In this document: piece by piece, positions 23,495 to 30,622 of the stretch | How positions within the stretch are numbered: the first letter of the stretch is position 1 | How the letters are laid out: each line of letters starts with the position of its first letter | Assembly (NCBI GenBank): GCA_038211295.1 | Contig: JBBQVS010000031.1 | Span: 1-41,573, forward strand | Origin: JBBQVS01 sp038211295 | GTDB lineage: Bacteria; Chloroflexota; Ktedonobacteria; Ktedonobacterales; Ktedonobacteraceae | Direction: 5' to 3' | DNA: 41,573 bases | Notes under the pieces: model-generated | The model's database searches: none | What the model was told of the DNA's origin: nothing | Seen by the model: the letters and a program-made list of their open reading frames with translations, nothing else | Translations under genes and position numbers: made by a program

Positions 23495-25129
23495 ATGTCT
23501 CGTAGTTCAACAGAGGTAATGGGAATACCAGAGGAACTTTTCTACTGGGTGCCGGATGAGATGGTTGTAGTTGTTCGTCTGCCCCGTATTCCCATCGATG
23601 ATACACAGGATACCGTAGCCGAACAGGTTCGCGCTCAACTCAATGTTTTCCTCGCACCCTATGGCGTCACGCTCGAAGCGTATGGAACCTATGGACGCTG
23701 GGTAGATACGCCTGCGATGCCGCCGATACGTCGGCGTTCGTTTATTTTCGGGCTACACAAAAAGCAACCATTGCTCGCGATTTTCCTGCACGCCCGCCGT
23801 ACTAGCCCAACGGTGGCAGACCCTCTGCCGCTCGCGCTCTCTCATATGCAAGCGCGTTTGGAGCAACTCGCGAAGGTGGGGCTACATGTCGTCTCAGCTA
23901 TGCCAAACTGGTTGGTGACTGCCGCGCCGCTTCTGTACGCCAATGGTGGCGCGGCAGTTCCGCCACATCCCGCTCCTGCTCTCGACGTACCAGCACCCAA
24001 TAACATGTTGCTGGGGTGGCGCGTCGGGTTGACGGATGCGAATATGACGCTGGATACAAAGGGCGGTGAGGACGTGCTGGTCGCGGTCCTCGATACCGCG
24101 CACCATCCTGACCGTATCCGCAGTGCCGCGAGCCGCCTGGAATTGCGGCGCAACTGGCTGCTGCAACGGCTCGCCACCGATTTACGCAACGAAGATGGCT
24201 CGTTCGCGGTGGAATATGATCGTTACCCCGTCAGCAATGATGTGCGTTCGGGCCGTGACCGCTATGGTGAGGAGAAATATTATCTCATGCCCGATCATGG
24301 CGTCTCTGTGACGGGTCTCATTCGCGATGTCGCGCCTCGCGCTCGTATTCGCCTCGTTCGCATTCTCAATGATTACGGCGGTTGCGACCTCTACAATGTC
24401 TTCGCGGCCCTGACCGATCTTGAGCGTGAACTGGTTTCTGGCTCGATTCGTCGGCTTATCATCAATCTCAGTATCACTATCATGCCCGACATTCGCCGCT
24501 TGCCCTTTCTCTGGTTCGACAATCGGCAGTGGTCTACAACGCAACTCTACGGCGTCACGCGCGTGCTGAACCATATAGAGGAAGGGCTACGCTTGTTGTT
24601 CGAGAGCTTATACGCGCATGGTGCGCTGGTCATCGCGGCGGCTGGCAACGACTCGCTGAAAGCAGTGCAACAGGCGCAAGCACCACGTCCGCCGCGTTCT
24701 CCTGCTCGCTACGAGACGACGCTGGGCGTGACATCGGTGAATAGTACCTTCGCGCCCTCGAATTTCGCCAACTCTGCTAGCATTCCACCATTCGATTCGG
24801 GGGTCGCAACATTTGGCGGTGATGGTGTGGGGATAGAAGACAGTAACGCGCTTCCCGACGCTGTACGTGGCGTGTATATCTCGCCAACGTTCCCAATGGG
24901 TGAGCAAAACAGTTCGGGGTGGGCTGATTGGAGTGGCACATCCTTCTCGACGGCGATTGTGAGCGGGCTTGCGACACATTTGATGGCGCAAGGGTGGTCC
25001 GCGTCAAACATTATTACACGCCTTTCGGCAGGGCCGGAGCGCAAAAGCGAAGCTCTCTATGGCCCAATGCCAGATGAGCCAAGCCTGCTGACAAACGTCA
25101 TTCGCGTACAGCAACGCTTTGGTCTATGA
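23495..25129 (+). CDS. Subtilisin-like S8 serine protease without signal peptide
   Basis: The ATG at 23495 follows GAGGGGA by about 11 bases (544 aa). Residues 1-190 are an N-terminal domain with no secretion signal. The catalytic domain has Asp200 in VAVLDTA, His268 in PDHGVSVTGL, Asn385 in AAAGND (oxyanion hole) and Ser483 in SGTSFSTAIVSG, all in the S8 order. The Asp-His spacing is longer than in secreted subtilisins because of an insertion rich in Arg and Asp (RLELRRNWLL...YDRYPVSNDV). Lack of a signal suggests an intracellular protease or one exported by another route. No immunity or substrate gene stands next to it. The family call is firm; the role is unknown. Confidence 0.9.
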   Translation: MSRSSTEVMGIPEELFYWVPDEMVVVVRLPRIPIDDTQDTVAEQVRAQLNVFLAPYGVTLEAYGTYGRWVDTPAMPPIRRRSFIFGLHKKQPLLAIFLHARRTSPTVADPLPLALSHMQARLEQLAKVGLHVVSAMPNWLVTAAPLLYANGGAAVPPHPAPALDVPAPNNMLLGWRVGLTDANMTLDTKGGEDVLVAVLDTAHHPDRIRSAASRLELRRNWLLQRLATDLRNEDGSFAVEYDRYPVSNDVRSGRDRYGEEKYYLMPDHGVSVTGLIRDVAPRARIRLVRILNDYGGCDLYNVFAALTDLERELVSGSIRRLIINLSITIMPDIRRLPFLWFDNRQWSTTQLYGVTRVLNHIEEGLRLLFESLYAHGALVIAAAGNDSLKAVQQAQAPRPPRSPARYETTLGVTSVNSTFAPSNFANSASIPPFDSGVATFGGDGVGIEDSNALPDAVRGVYISPTFPMGEQNSSGWADWSGTSFSTAIVSGLATHLMAQGWSASNIITRLSAGPERKSEALYGPMPDEPSLLTNVIRVQQRFGL

Positions 25130-25201
25130 GGAGTAAGCAGGAATAAACGCTCTTTTGCTCTTGTTGAAATCTCGTGTAGGGGGATGTTTGCGCGTATAAC
25201 C

Positions 25202-25230
25202 TTGACGCTTCATTGTATGTGACTTATAAT
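25202..25230 (+). promoter_or_regulatory. Promoter of the ErpA-like gene
   Basis: TTGACG (25202-25207), a 17-base spacer and TATAAT (25225-25230) make a near-consensus sigma-70 promoter. It leaves a leader of about 85 bases before the ATG at 25322. Confidence 0.75.
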
Positions 25231-25321
25231 GAAGATACGTGGAACACGAAGAACATCCAATATCCAAGTGTAGAAAAACAAGCGGGGTAAATTCCCAATT
25301 CTTCTTTGAGAGGAAAGATAC

Positions 25322-25723
25322 ATGATCGAACAGAATCAGCACGTGGTGATCGAGACAACTGCGATTAGTATGACAACGGCGGCGGTAGACAAGGTAAGTG
25401 AACTCCTCAAGCAGGAAAACGACCCAAGTCTTGGCCTTCGTATCTTCGTTGCTGGCGGCGGTTGCTCCGGCCTTCAATATGGTATGACGCTTGACGAAGA
25501 GCAAGAGGGTGACACCACCATCGCGCTTCATGGCTTCAACGTTTTCGTTGACGAGATGAGCGTTGGCTATATCTCTGGCAGCGAAGTGGATTATGTCGAC
25601 AGCTTGATGGGTGCTGGCTTCACCGTCAACAACCCGAACGCGGTTTCAACCTGTGGTTGTGGACATTCCTTCAAGACGGCGGAAGACAGTGGTCAGTCCC
25701 GCAGTTGCGGTTGTGGTCACTAA
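25322..25723 (+). CDS. erpA: A-type iron-sulfur carrier (ErpA/IscA/HesB family) with extra CxC tail
   Basis: A 133-aa protein with the three conserved cysteines of A-type carriers: Cys48 in GGGCSG and Cys111/Cys113 in CGCGHSF. These carriers hold Fe-S clusters and pass them to target proteins. Surrounding landmarks (DKVSELL, LRIFVAGGGCSGLQYGM, FVDEMSVGYISGSEVDYV) fit ErpA. GAGAGG before the ATG and a strong promoter support expression. The last 15 residues add a second CGCGH (Cys129, Cys131), echoing the catalytic CGCGHSF and not usual for the family. No other Fe-S assembly genes are nearby. Confidence 0.88.
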   Translation: MIEQNQHVVIETTAISMTTAAVDKVSELLKQENDPSLGLRIFVAGGGCSGLQYGMTLDEEQEGDTTIALHGFNVFVDEMSVGYISGSEVDYVDSLMGAGFTVNNPNAVSTCGCGHSFKTAEDSGQSRSCGCGH

Positions 25724-25777
25724 GCGGAACATCTGATGTGGTGCATATGCGAGTAGTACAACCACAAACGAATGAGA

Positions 25778-25828
25778 GAAAAGCGGTTTTCCCTGACGTA
25801 TATTTCTATGTCAGAGAGAACCGTTTTC
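25778..25828 (+). terminator. Terminator after the ErpA-like gene
   Basis: A long imperfect stem (GAAAAGCGGTTTTCCCTGAC with GTCAGAGAGAACCGTTTTC) has a short AT-rich loop and is followed by GTTCTATT. It lies 55 bases after the stop. Confidence 0.6.
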
Positions 25829-25864
25829 GTTCTATTGAATGAAGAGTACTAGTGAGGAGTGTTC

Positions 25865-26074
25865 ATGAGCGACAGGCTTGCACATCGTCCCCGTTATCAC
25901 GGCCCATTCAATCGCATTCATCCTTCGCAGTATACGCAAAAAGAATTTCTCCGCAATCGTTGGACGTACCGACGCCAGACCCTCTCCTATGAAAAACACA
26001 CGCTTGGCTACAGTCTTGCCTTTGTGCCAACCAGTTACACCTTTGTGCGTGATCTCTTTACGCGCTACGCATAG
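25865..26074 (+). CDS. Small basic, Tyr/Arg-rich protein of unknown function
   Basis: A 69-aa frame starting at the ATG at 25865 with GAGGAG six bases before it. Composition is rich in Arg, Tyr, Phe and His (RNRWTYRRQTLSYEKHTLGY); no Cys, no membrane segment. An overlapping 73-codon frame in another phase (start 25878) has no ribosome binding site and is less likely. The gene lies between two strong terminators, so it looks like a separate small transcription unit. No family recognised. Confidence 0.55.
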   Translation: MSDRLAHRPRYHGPFNRIHPSQYTQKEFLRNRWTYRRQTLSYEKHTLGYSLAFVPTSYTFVRDLFTRYA

Positions 26075-26080
26075 AAAAAG

Positions 26081-26116
26081 AGCAGATGCGCGAAAATAGC
26101 TTCTCGCGCATCTGCT
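26081..26116. terminator. Bidirectional terminator, strongest on the minus strand
   Basis: A perfect 13-bp stem AGCAGATGCGCGA / TCGCGCATCTGCT with a ten-base loop. On the minus strand it is followed by CTTTTTC, a good U-tract, for the gene ending at 26120. The small gene at 25865 ends seven bases before it on the plus strand. Confidence 0.85.
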
Positions 26117-26119
26117 TCC

Positions 26120-26521
26120 TCATCCTTCTTCCTCTTCTTGTGCTTGCTCGGTGCTATCAGCAGAGGTAGCTATCATGCGCGTGACTAAGCCTACCATGTC
26201 GCTGGTAAATTTCGAGTTCGCCACAACTTTCGCGGCCCCCGCTTGTAGTGCCTTCGCGCGTGCCTCTAAGTCCATGTGTGACCCGAAGGCCAGTACAGGG
26301 ATCGTTTGTGCTTTCGTCAGGCGAATTGCTGCTTCCCAATCTACGCCTTGAATCGCCGTGTTGATAAGCACAAGGGCGGGTTTCTCGTCTGTGGCAAGCT
26401 GTTGCTCGAACGCGGGAAGTGCGCGTACCGTTGTGACATCCATCGCGTGATGGCGCAACGTATCGCGTATCTTCACCGAAAAAAACAGGTCTTTTTCTAA
26501 CGCTAGAATGCGTGTTGTCAT
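26120..26521 (-). CDS. Receiver-like (pseudo-receiver) protein
   Basis: A 133-aa protein with the alternating strand/helix pattern of a CheY-type receiver. The acceptor position at the end of the third strand is Asn54 (LVLINTAI) instead of Asp, and the first-strand acidic pair is reduced (LALEKD). The C-terminus is a string of acidic residues (QAQEEEEG). It therefore probably cannot be phosphorylated in the normal way and may act as a protein-binding module. AGGA stands eight bases before the ATG. Its start lies nine bases after the stop of the 171-aa gene at 26531, so the two form an operon. A non-receiver Rossmann-like fold cannot be ruled out. Confidence 0.65.
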   Translation of the reverse strand: MTTRILALEKDLFFSVKIRDTLRHHAMDVTTVRALPAFEQQLATDEKPALVLINTAIQGVDWEAAIRLTKAQTIPVLAFGSHMDLEARAKALQAGAAKVVANSKFTSDMVGLVTRMIATSADSTEQAQEEEEG

Positions 26522-26530
26522 GAGGGTATC

Positions 26531-27046
26531 CTAATCATCCGAACGTTCATAGACCGGACGGCGAAACCTGTCGCCCAACTCTTGATTGATGACATCTATA
26601 TCCAGATAAAGGTCGGGCGAAAGGATATGATGCGTGCCGTTACAATACGGTTTGTCGCACTTCTTGAAATGGCTTGTTTCAAAAATCAGGTTGCCGTCCT
26701 CAACGGTCATCCAGATATGCTTCCGGGAGTAGCCGTCACCCCATTTGAGTAGCAGACCACCGCCGTACTCATCGAAGCGTCCCTGGCCGTAGAGATAATC
26801 GCGATTGAACATGTCCAGCACTTCGCGTACTCTACTGGCGTTGATAACGCGTGCCACCGTCGGGGCCATATGCGTCGTCGCCTCTTGCGCGAGGTCTTCT
26901 TTGGGAATAAACAACTGGCGTGCGGTTCCCTGCTCCTCGCGAATCATCTGCTGAATCGCGTGTCCCTCTTCGTTCGAGAGTCCATGCCCCTTCCCTAGAA
27001 TAGGCCCCTTCTTCTGGTGACGCTCGTCATTATATGAACCACTCAT
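26531..27046 (-). CDS. Conserved-looking hypothetical protein with CxxxxC motif
   Basis: A 171-aa soluble protein whose ATG at 27046 follows AAGGAG. The N-terminus is polar (DERHQKKGP, GKGHGLSNEEGHAIQQMI). The middle contains a mixed alpha/beta region (VREVLDMFNRDYLYGQGRFDEYGGGLLLKWGDG). Near the end is KKCDKPYCNGTHH, two cysteines and two histidines that could bind a metal. It is first in a two-gene operon with a pseudo-receiver. I recognise no family; regulatory partner or metal protein are both guesses. Confidence 0.65.
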   Translation of the reverse strand: MSGSYNDERHQKKGPILGKGHGLSNEEGHAIQQMIREEQGTARQLFIPKEDLAQEATTHMAPTVARVINASRVREVLDMFNRDYLYGQGRFDEYGGGLLLKWGDGYSRKHIWMTVEDGNLIFETSHFKKCDKPYCNGTHHILSPDLYLDIDVINQELGDRFRRPVYERSDD

Positions 27047-27210
27047 GGTAAAAACTCCTTCTCTTTGCCCGTTTCGCGCTACTATTTGCTGTATCTATTC
27101 TTTTACTGTACCACGCAAAGCGCGATTGTGCCACAAACAGCATAGGTACAGCATGTACAAAAAATTCCTTGAACATACAGTTTACAGATATTGTATTTTA
27201 TGGAAAATGC

Positions 27211-27240
27211 TTGCGTTTGGCAATGCATAAACAGTATACT
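27211..27240 (+). promoter_or_regulatory. Promoter immediately before the response regulator; probable leaderless transcript
   Basis: TTGCGT (27211-27216), an 18-base spacer and TATACT (27235-27240). The ATG at 27247 sits exactly where transcription should start. The AGGAG touching the ATG has no spacing and could not serve as a ribosome binding site. Confidence 0.55.
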
Positions 27241-27246
27241 TAGGAG

Positions 27247-28026
27247 ATGGAAGAAGAGCAGATACCAGTGATTGTGATCGATGATACACCCGTTAAGCGG
27301 CGCGGCGTGTGCGAGTTTGTGGAAGAGACTCCACACCTTTCGCTCTACGCGCAAGTGAGTGACATCGACAGCGCAATCAAACTTATAGAGAAGCTTGCAC
27401 AAGAGCAGTTCAAAGGGCCACAGGTGCCGCGCTGGTTGGTACTCTCCGATCTGCGACTGGGCAACGGCAATGGTGTTGAACTGGGCCGTGTGCTGCTTGA
27501 CCTCGCGCCCACGTTGCGCGTCGTCATTTACACACAAGATCCCAGTTGGACGCTTGCCGCCGAGGTATTTCGTCAGGAATATACTAAACGTGGCACACCT
27601 CGTAGTGCTAGCAGAGGTACAGGGCGGACGCAGGGGTTGCACGGCTATGCCTTATTTAACAACATGGACCCCTCTTATCTTGAACGTATCGCCGCCACCG
27701 TCGTCTATCGTAACGAGACGTTCATTGACCCTGAAGTGCTCAACTATCTACTCAAACGACTACGCGGACAACGACTGACGCCGCGTCAGGAAGAATGCGC
27801 CGCGCTCATTGCGCGAGGACTAAGCAACGACGACATTGCCGTTCGCATGAGCTTTCTCAACGCGAAAGGCAAGCCAAATATCGGGCCACTTGAAAATATT
27901 GTGAGCGAACTCTACAACTTCTTTTCAATAGAGGGAGCACCTAGCGACCCAGGGCGTCGTGTGTTGCTTGCTCATGCATACGAGGCATATGCCGGCTTGC
28001 GTGATGATGTGAACGCGTCAGATTAA
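27247..28026 (+). CDS. Response regulator with NarL/LuxR-like DNA-binding domain
   Basis: A 259-aa protein: receiver domain (VIVIDDTP at the start, acceptor Asp in VLSDLRLGNGNG, residues about 8-125), linker, and a C-terminal helix-turn-helix beginning LTPRQEECAALIARGLSNDDIAVRM. The recognition part is longer and more divergent than in typical NarL proteins. The receiver starts at residue 8, so no later start is possible. The convergent gene ending two bases away encodes an eight-helix sensor kinase of the ComP type, very likely its partner. Transcription probably starts at the ATG itself. Confidence 0.85.
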   Translation: MEEEQIPVIVIDDTPVKRRGVCEFVEETPHLSLYAQVSDIDSAIKLIEKLAQEQFKGPQVPRWLVLSDLRLGNGNGVELGRVLLDLAPTLRVVIYTQDPSWTLAAEVFRQEYTKRGTPRSASRGTGRTQGLHGYALFNNMDPSYLERIAATVVYRNETFIDPEVLNYLLKRLRGQRLTPRQEECAALIARGLSNDDIAVRMSFLNAKGKPNIGPLENIVSELYNFFSIEGAPSDPGRRVLLAHAYEAYAGLRDDVNASD

Positions 28027-28028
28027 CC

Positions 28029-30047
28029 CTATGTGCCATGTTGCACGCGCGATTCCAGCAGCGGGCCAGTGTCGATATTATTGGCTTGACGGTGCAAGGG
28101 AATGCGTAGTAGCACTCTTGTGCCGTGATCGGGTTGTGAACGTGGTATCGATTGAATCGCGACCACTCCATCGGCCTCTTTCGCCTTGAGTTGGGCCTTG
28201 AAGAGGCTCGTCTTCTCTGGCGGCACGTCTCTGGGATCGAAGCCGCGCCCATCATCGGAGATAAGCACCTCTAATATATCGTTAGTGTTGAGCGTGCGAA
28301 CCGTCGCGAAGCTAGCACCCGCGTGGTTGTAAATGTTGAGAAGTGATTGCGTGACCGTATATGAAATCGCCTCGGCAACCTTTGCTCCTTCATCTGTCTG
28401 TTCCAGGTCGGCACTCAGTGTGTCCAATGCCCACAGGTCAGATTGCACCTTTAAGGATGATTCGGGATGAAGGGCGGGCAAGTCCTCGCGAATCAGTTTT
28501 TCAAGATGAAGCCGTAGGCCGAGGCTCCGACGCTGGTAGGCATCCTCAACCAGCAGTTGGAGGCCGCGCAGGTCGCCCTCTAGTTCTTCGCTAATCTTAC
28601 GTACCTTGCCCAGTGCCTCGACAATCGGTTGAACCGCGACCTTGTGTTCCGCGTCCTGCTCTGCCTCGACCCGTAATTTGTGTTGCCAGTGACCAAGCAG
28701 TGAGCGGATACGGAGTGCCTGCTGCTTGGGTTGGTCGTGAATGCGTTGCGATAGCAGTGAGCGGAGGTGGGCATCCGCGTGTAGCAAAAGCGAGGTTGCC
28801 TGCTTTAAGTCGCGGTTGACCTGCTGTACTTCGTTGTTAACTCTCCGCAATTCTTCCGCCGTGCGCTGTTGCTGCTGTAATGCCGCTTCGCGTTGTTCCA
28901 ATGTGAGGTGCAACTGGTCAACCAGACGTAGCGTGCGAATAGCATACGCGAGCAGAATAGGGTACACCGTCGCCAATGCATAGAAGATTGGCAGAGGTAA
29001 CAGTGTCTGCCCATTGAGGAGGATAGGAAGCACCCCAAAGCAGAAACCCAGGCCAACGCCCCCTATCCAGAGTGTTAGAAGATCGCCAACGCGCTTGCGT
29101 ACACGCGTTGGGATAAAATCATGTGAGTGTTTGCTCTTCCCGCTTGGAAACAAATGGCCCGCGTGAATAAGCGAACGCACGCCAATCCCAAAACTGATGA
29201 CGCCGCCAAGCACGCCATAGCTCAGACTAATCGTGAGGTTGGGTCGCGTTGGGATATGTTGCCCGAAGAAGATATAAGAACTCCACTCATAGGCGAGGAG
29301 CGCGAGAATAGGCAGGTAGGGCAGACCGTCAACCGCCATACTTGGCATTCTTTCCATACTCAACGCCTCTGGTCGATACGTCAGGCTCAGGTGAACAAAA
29401 GCGGCACCAAGTAAGGCAAACGACGGAATCCATAGCAACTGGAAAACGGCATCTGCTGAATAGGCGACCTGCACATTGCCCCAGTGACTATAAAAGAGGA
29501 GCAACATCGCGGGCGGCAAAAGCGTCATACCCTCAACCGCGCCCGTCCATTCGCTTGCCGTCATGAGCAGAATCGCGCCGATCATAAGCCAGCTCAGACC
29601 GGCGAGGAAAGCTAGGCCATAATCTTGCCACCACATGTCCCAGGTGAAGATATAGGCGGGACGTGTGAAGGTCGTCTGTTGCCCGTTGCTATTGAGTAAT
29701 GTGTACGTGATGATATCGCCCTGATGAGCATGAGCGTATACATTCATGAGACCCGTTGGGCCAGCCTGATTGTTCGCGGTTAGAATGTGTGTGTTGCTGG
29801 TCAGAGAGTTTGCGGTGGCCTTAGAGGGCGGCAATTGCGCGGGTGTGGAGACAACAACAACCTGACCGTCTGTATCGACGGCCCAGATAAATCCGCCGAA
29901 CACTTTGCCGACCTCGCCAAGTAAGCGTATATGGCCCGTCGCGCCGATAAGTAATAGAGCCAGCGCAATGACGATGTAGACCACGATAAAGCGGGGCCGC
30001 AGACGTTTCCACCATGATTCAATTGTATCAGAGAATGAAGTAGACAC
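28029..30047 (-). CDS. ComP-like membrane sensor histidine kinase
   Basis: A 672-aa protein starting at GTG (30047). The N-terminal half has about eight transmembrane helices, with a roughly 110-residue exported loop between the first two, the layout of Bacillus ComP. A coiled coil (residues about 385-420, LEQREAALQQQQRTAEELRRVNNEV region) leads to a HisKA_3-like dimer helix with HDQPKQ, the His being the likely phosphorylation site. A GHKL ATPase domain follows: Asn box (SLLNIYNHAGA) and DDGRGFDP. The kinase and its likely response regulator converge tail to tail with two bases between stops, so no terminator fits between them. The ligand for the exported loop is unknown. Confidence 0.85.
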   Translation of the reverse strand: MSTSFSDTIESWWKRLRPRFIVVYIVIALALLLIGATGHIRLLGEVGKVFGGFIWAVDTDGQVVVVSTPAQLPPSKATANSLTSNTHILTANNQAGPTGLMNVYAHAHQGDIITYTLLNSNGQQTTFTRPAYIFTWDMWWQDYGLAFLAGLSWLMIGAILLMTASEWTGAVEGMTLLPPAMLLLFYSHWGNVQVAYSADAVFQLLWIPSFALLGAAFVHLSLTYRPEALSMERMPSMAVDGLPYLPILALLAYEWSSYIFFGQHIPTRPNLTISLSYGVLGGVISFGIGVRSLIHAGHLFPSGKSKHSHDFIPTRVRKRVGDLLTLWIGGVGLGFCFGVLPILLNGQTLLPLPIFYALATVYPILLAYAIRTLRLVDQLHLTLEQREAALQQQQRTAEELRRVNNEVQQVNRDLKQATSLLLHADAHLRSLLSQRIHDQPKQQALRIRSLLGHWQHKLRVEAEQDAEHKVAVQPIVEALGKVRKISEELEGDLRGLQLLVEDAYQRRSLGLRLHLEKLIREDLPALHPESSLKVQSDLWALDTLSADLEQTDEGAKVAEAISYTVTQSLLNIYNHAGASFATVRTLNTNDILEVLISDDGRGFDPRDVPPEKTSLFKAQLKAKEADGVVAIQSIPRSQPDHGTRVLLRIPLHRQANNIDTGPLLESRVQHGT

Positions 30048-30103
30048 GTCTTAGTGTAGCATGTTTATGGCCCCTTCCGCAAGACGAAGGTTTCACATAC
30101 CGC

Positions 30104-30132
30104 TTGAAAAAAGCACCTTGTTGTGCTATACT
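30104..30132 (+). promoter_or_regulatory. Promoter and possible operator of the arsR-czcD operon
   Basis: TTGAAA (30104-30109), a 17-base spacer and TATACT (30127-30132). Just downstream TGAGAATA and TATTCA are arranged as an imperfect inverted repeat, similar to half-sites bound by SmtB/CzrA repressors. Repression of its own operon is the usual arrangement. Confidence 0.65.
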
Positions 30133-30184
30133 AAGATGAGAATAGTTGCACGCATGTACAGGTATTCAGAAGAGGACAATGTTT

Positions 30185-30622
30185 ATGATCGCGTCATCAA
30201 CGAAAACGGCCCAGGGAACGCTGCAACGAGATATATGTCAGGAACGTACTGTTCATACCGAGCATGTGCGAGCGGTACGTCGTAACCTGCTTGCCGATGA
30301 AGAGGCTACGCACATCGCCGCGCTCTTCTCTGTGCTGAGCGATCCAACGCGGTTACAGGTTGTTCATGCGTTACTCTACGCGCCGACCGGTGAGTTGTGT
30401 GTTTGTGATCTTGCGACGGGACTTGGGCGCGACGATACCACTATCTCGCACCAACTGCGCGTTCTTCGCAATCAAAAAGTCGTTGCTATGCGGAAAGCGG
30501 GACGCGTTGTGTACTATCGGCTTGTCGATGAACATATTCGGCACCTGCTGCGTATGGGCATCGCGCACGCCAGCGAGTCTTCTGTAGTACCGCTTGATGC
30601 AGAAACAGAGGTGTCCGTATGA
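30185..30622 (+). CDS. ArsR/SmtB family metal-sensing repressor with alpha5 zinc site and CadC-like CxC
   Basis: The ATG at 30185 is favoured over 30179 by spacing from GAGG (145 aa). It is a winged helix repressor (LFSVLSDPTRLQVVHALL, then ISHQLRVLRNQKVV recognition helix). The alpha5 metal site D-x-H-x10-H-x2-E is exact: Asp115, His117, His128, Glu131, as in zinc sensors SmtB and CzrA. The ELCVCDL segment (Cys72, Cys74) matches the alpha3N Cys pair of cadmium/lead sensor CadC, and Cys18 in the N-terminal arm could complete it. So both site types may be present. Its stop overlaps the start of a zinc exporter gene (ATGA), so it should repress that operon until metal is in excess. Confidence 0.92.
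   Translation: MIASSTKTAQGTLQRDICQERTVHTEHVRAVRRNLLADEEATHIAALFSVLSDPTRLQVVHALLYAPTGELCVCDLATGLGRDDTTISHQLRVLRNQKVVAMRKAGRVVYYRLVDEHIRHLLRMGIAHASESSVVPLDAETEVSV

Noticed and set aside
25878..26099. A 73-codon plus-strand frame overlapping the 69-aa gene
   Set aside because: No ribosome binding site, and its end runs into the terminator stem.
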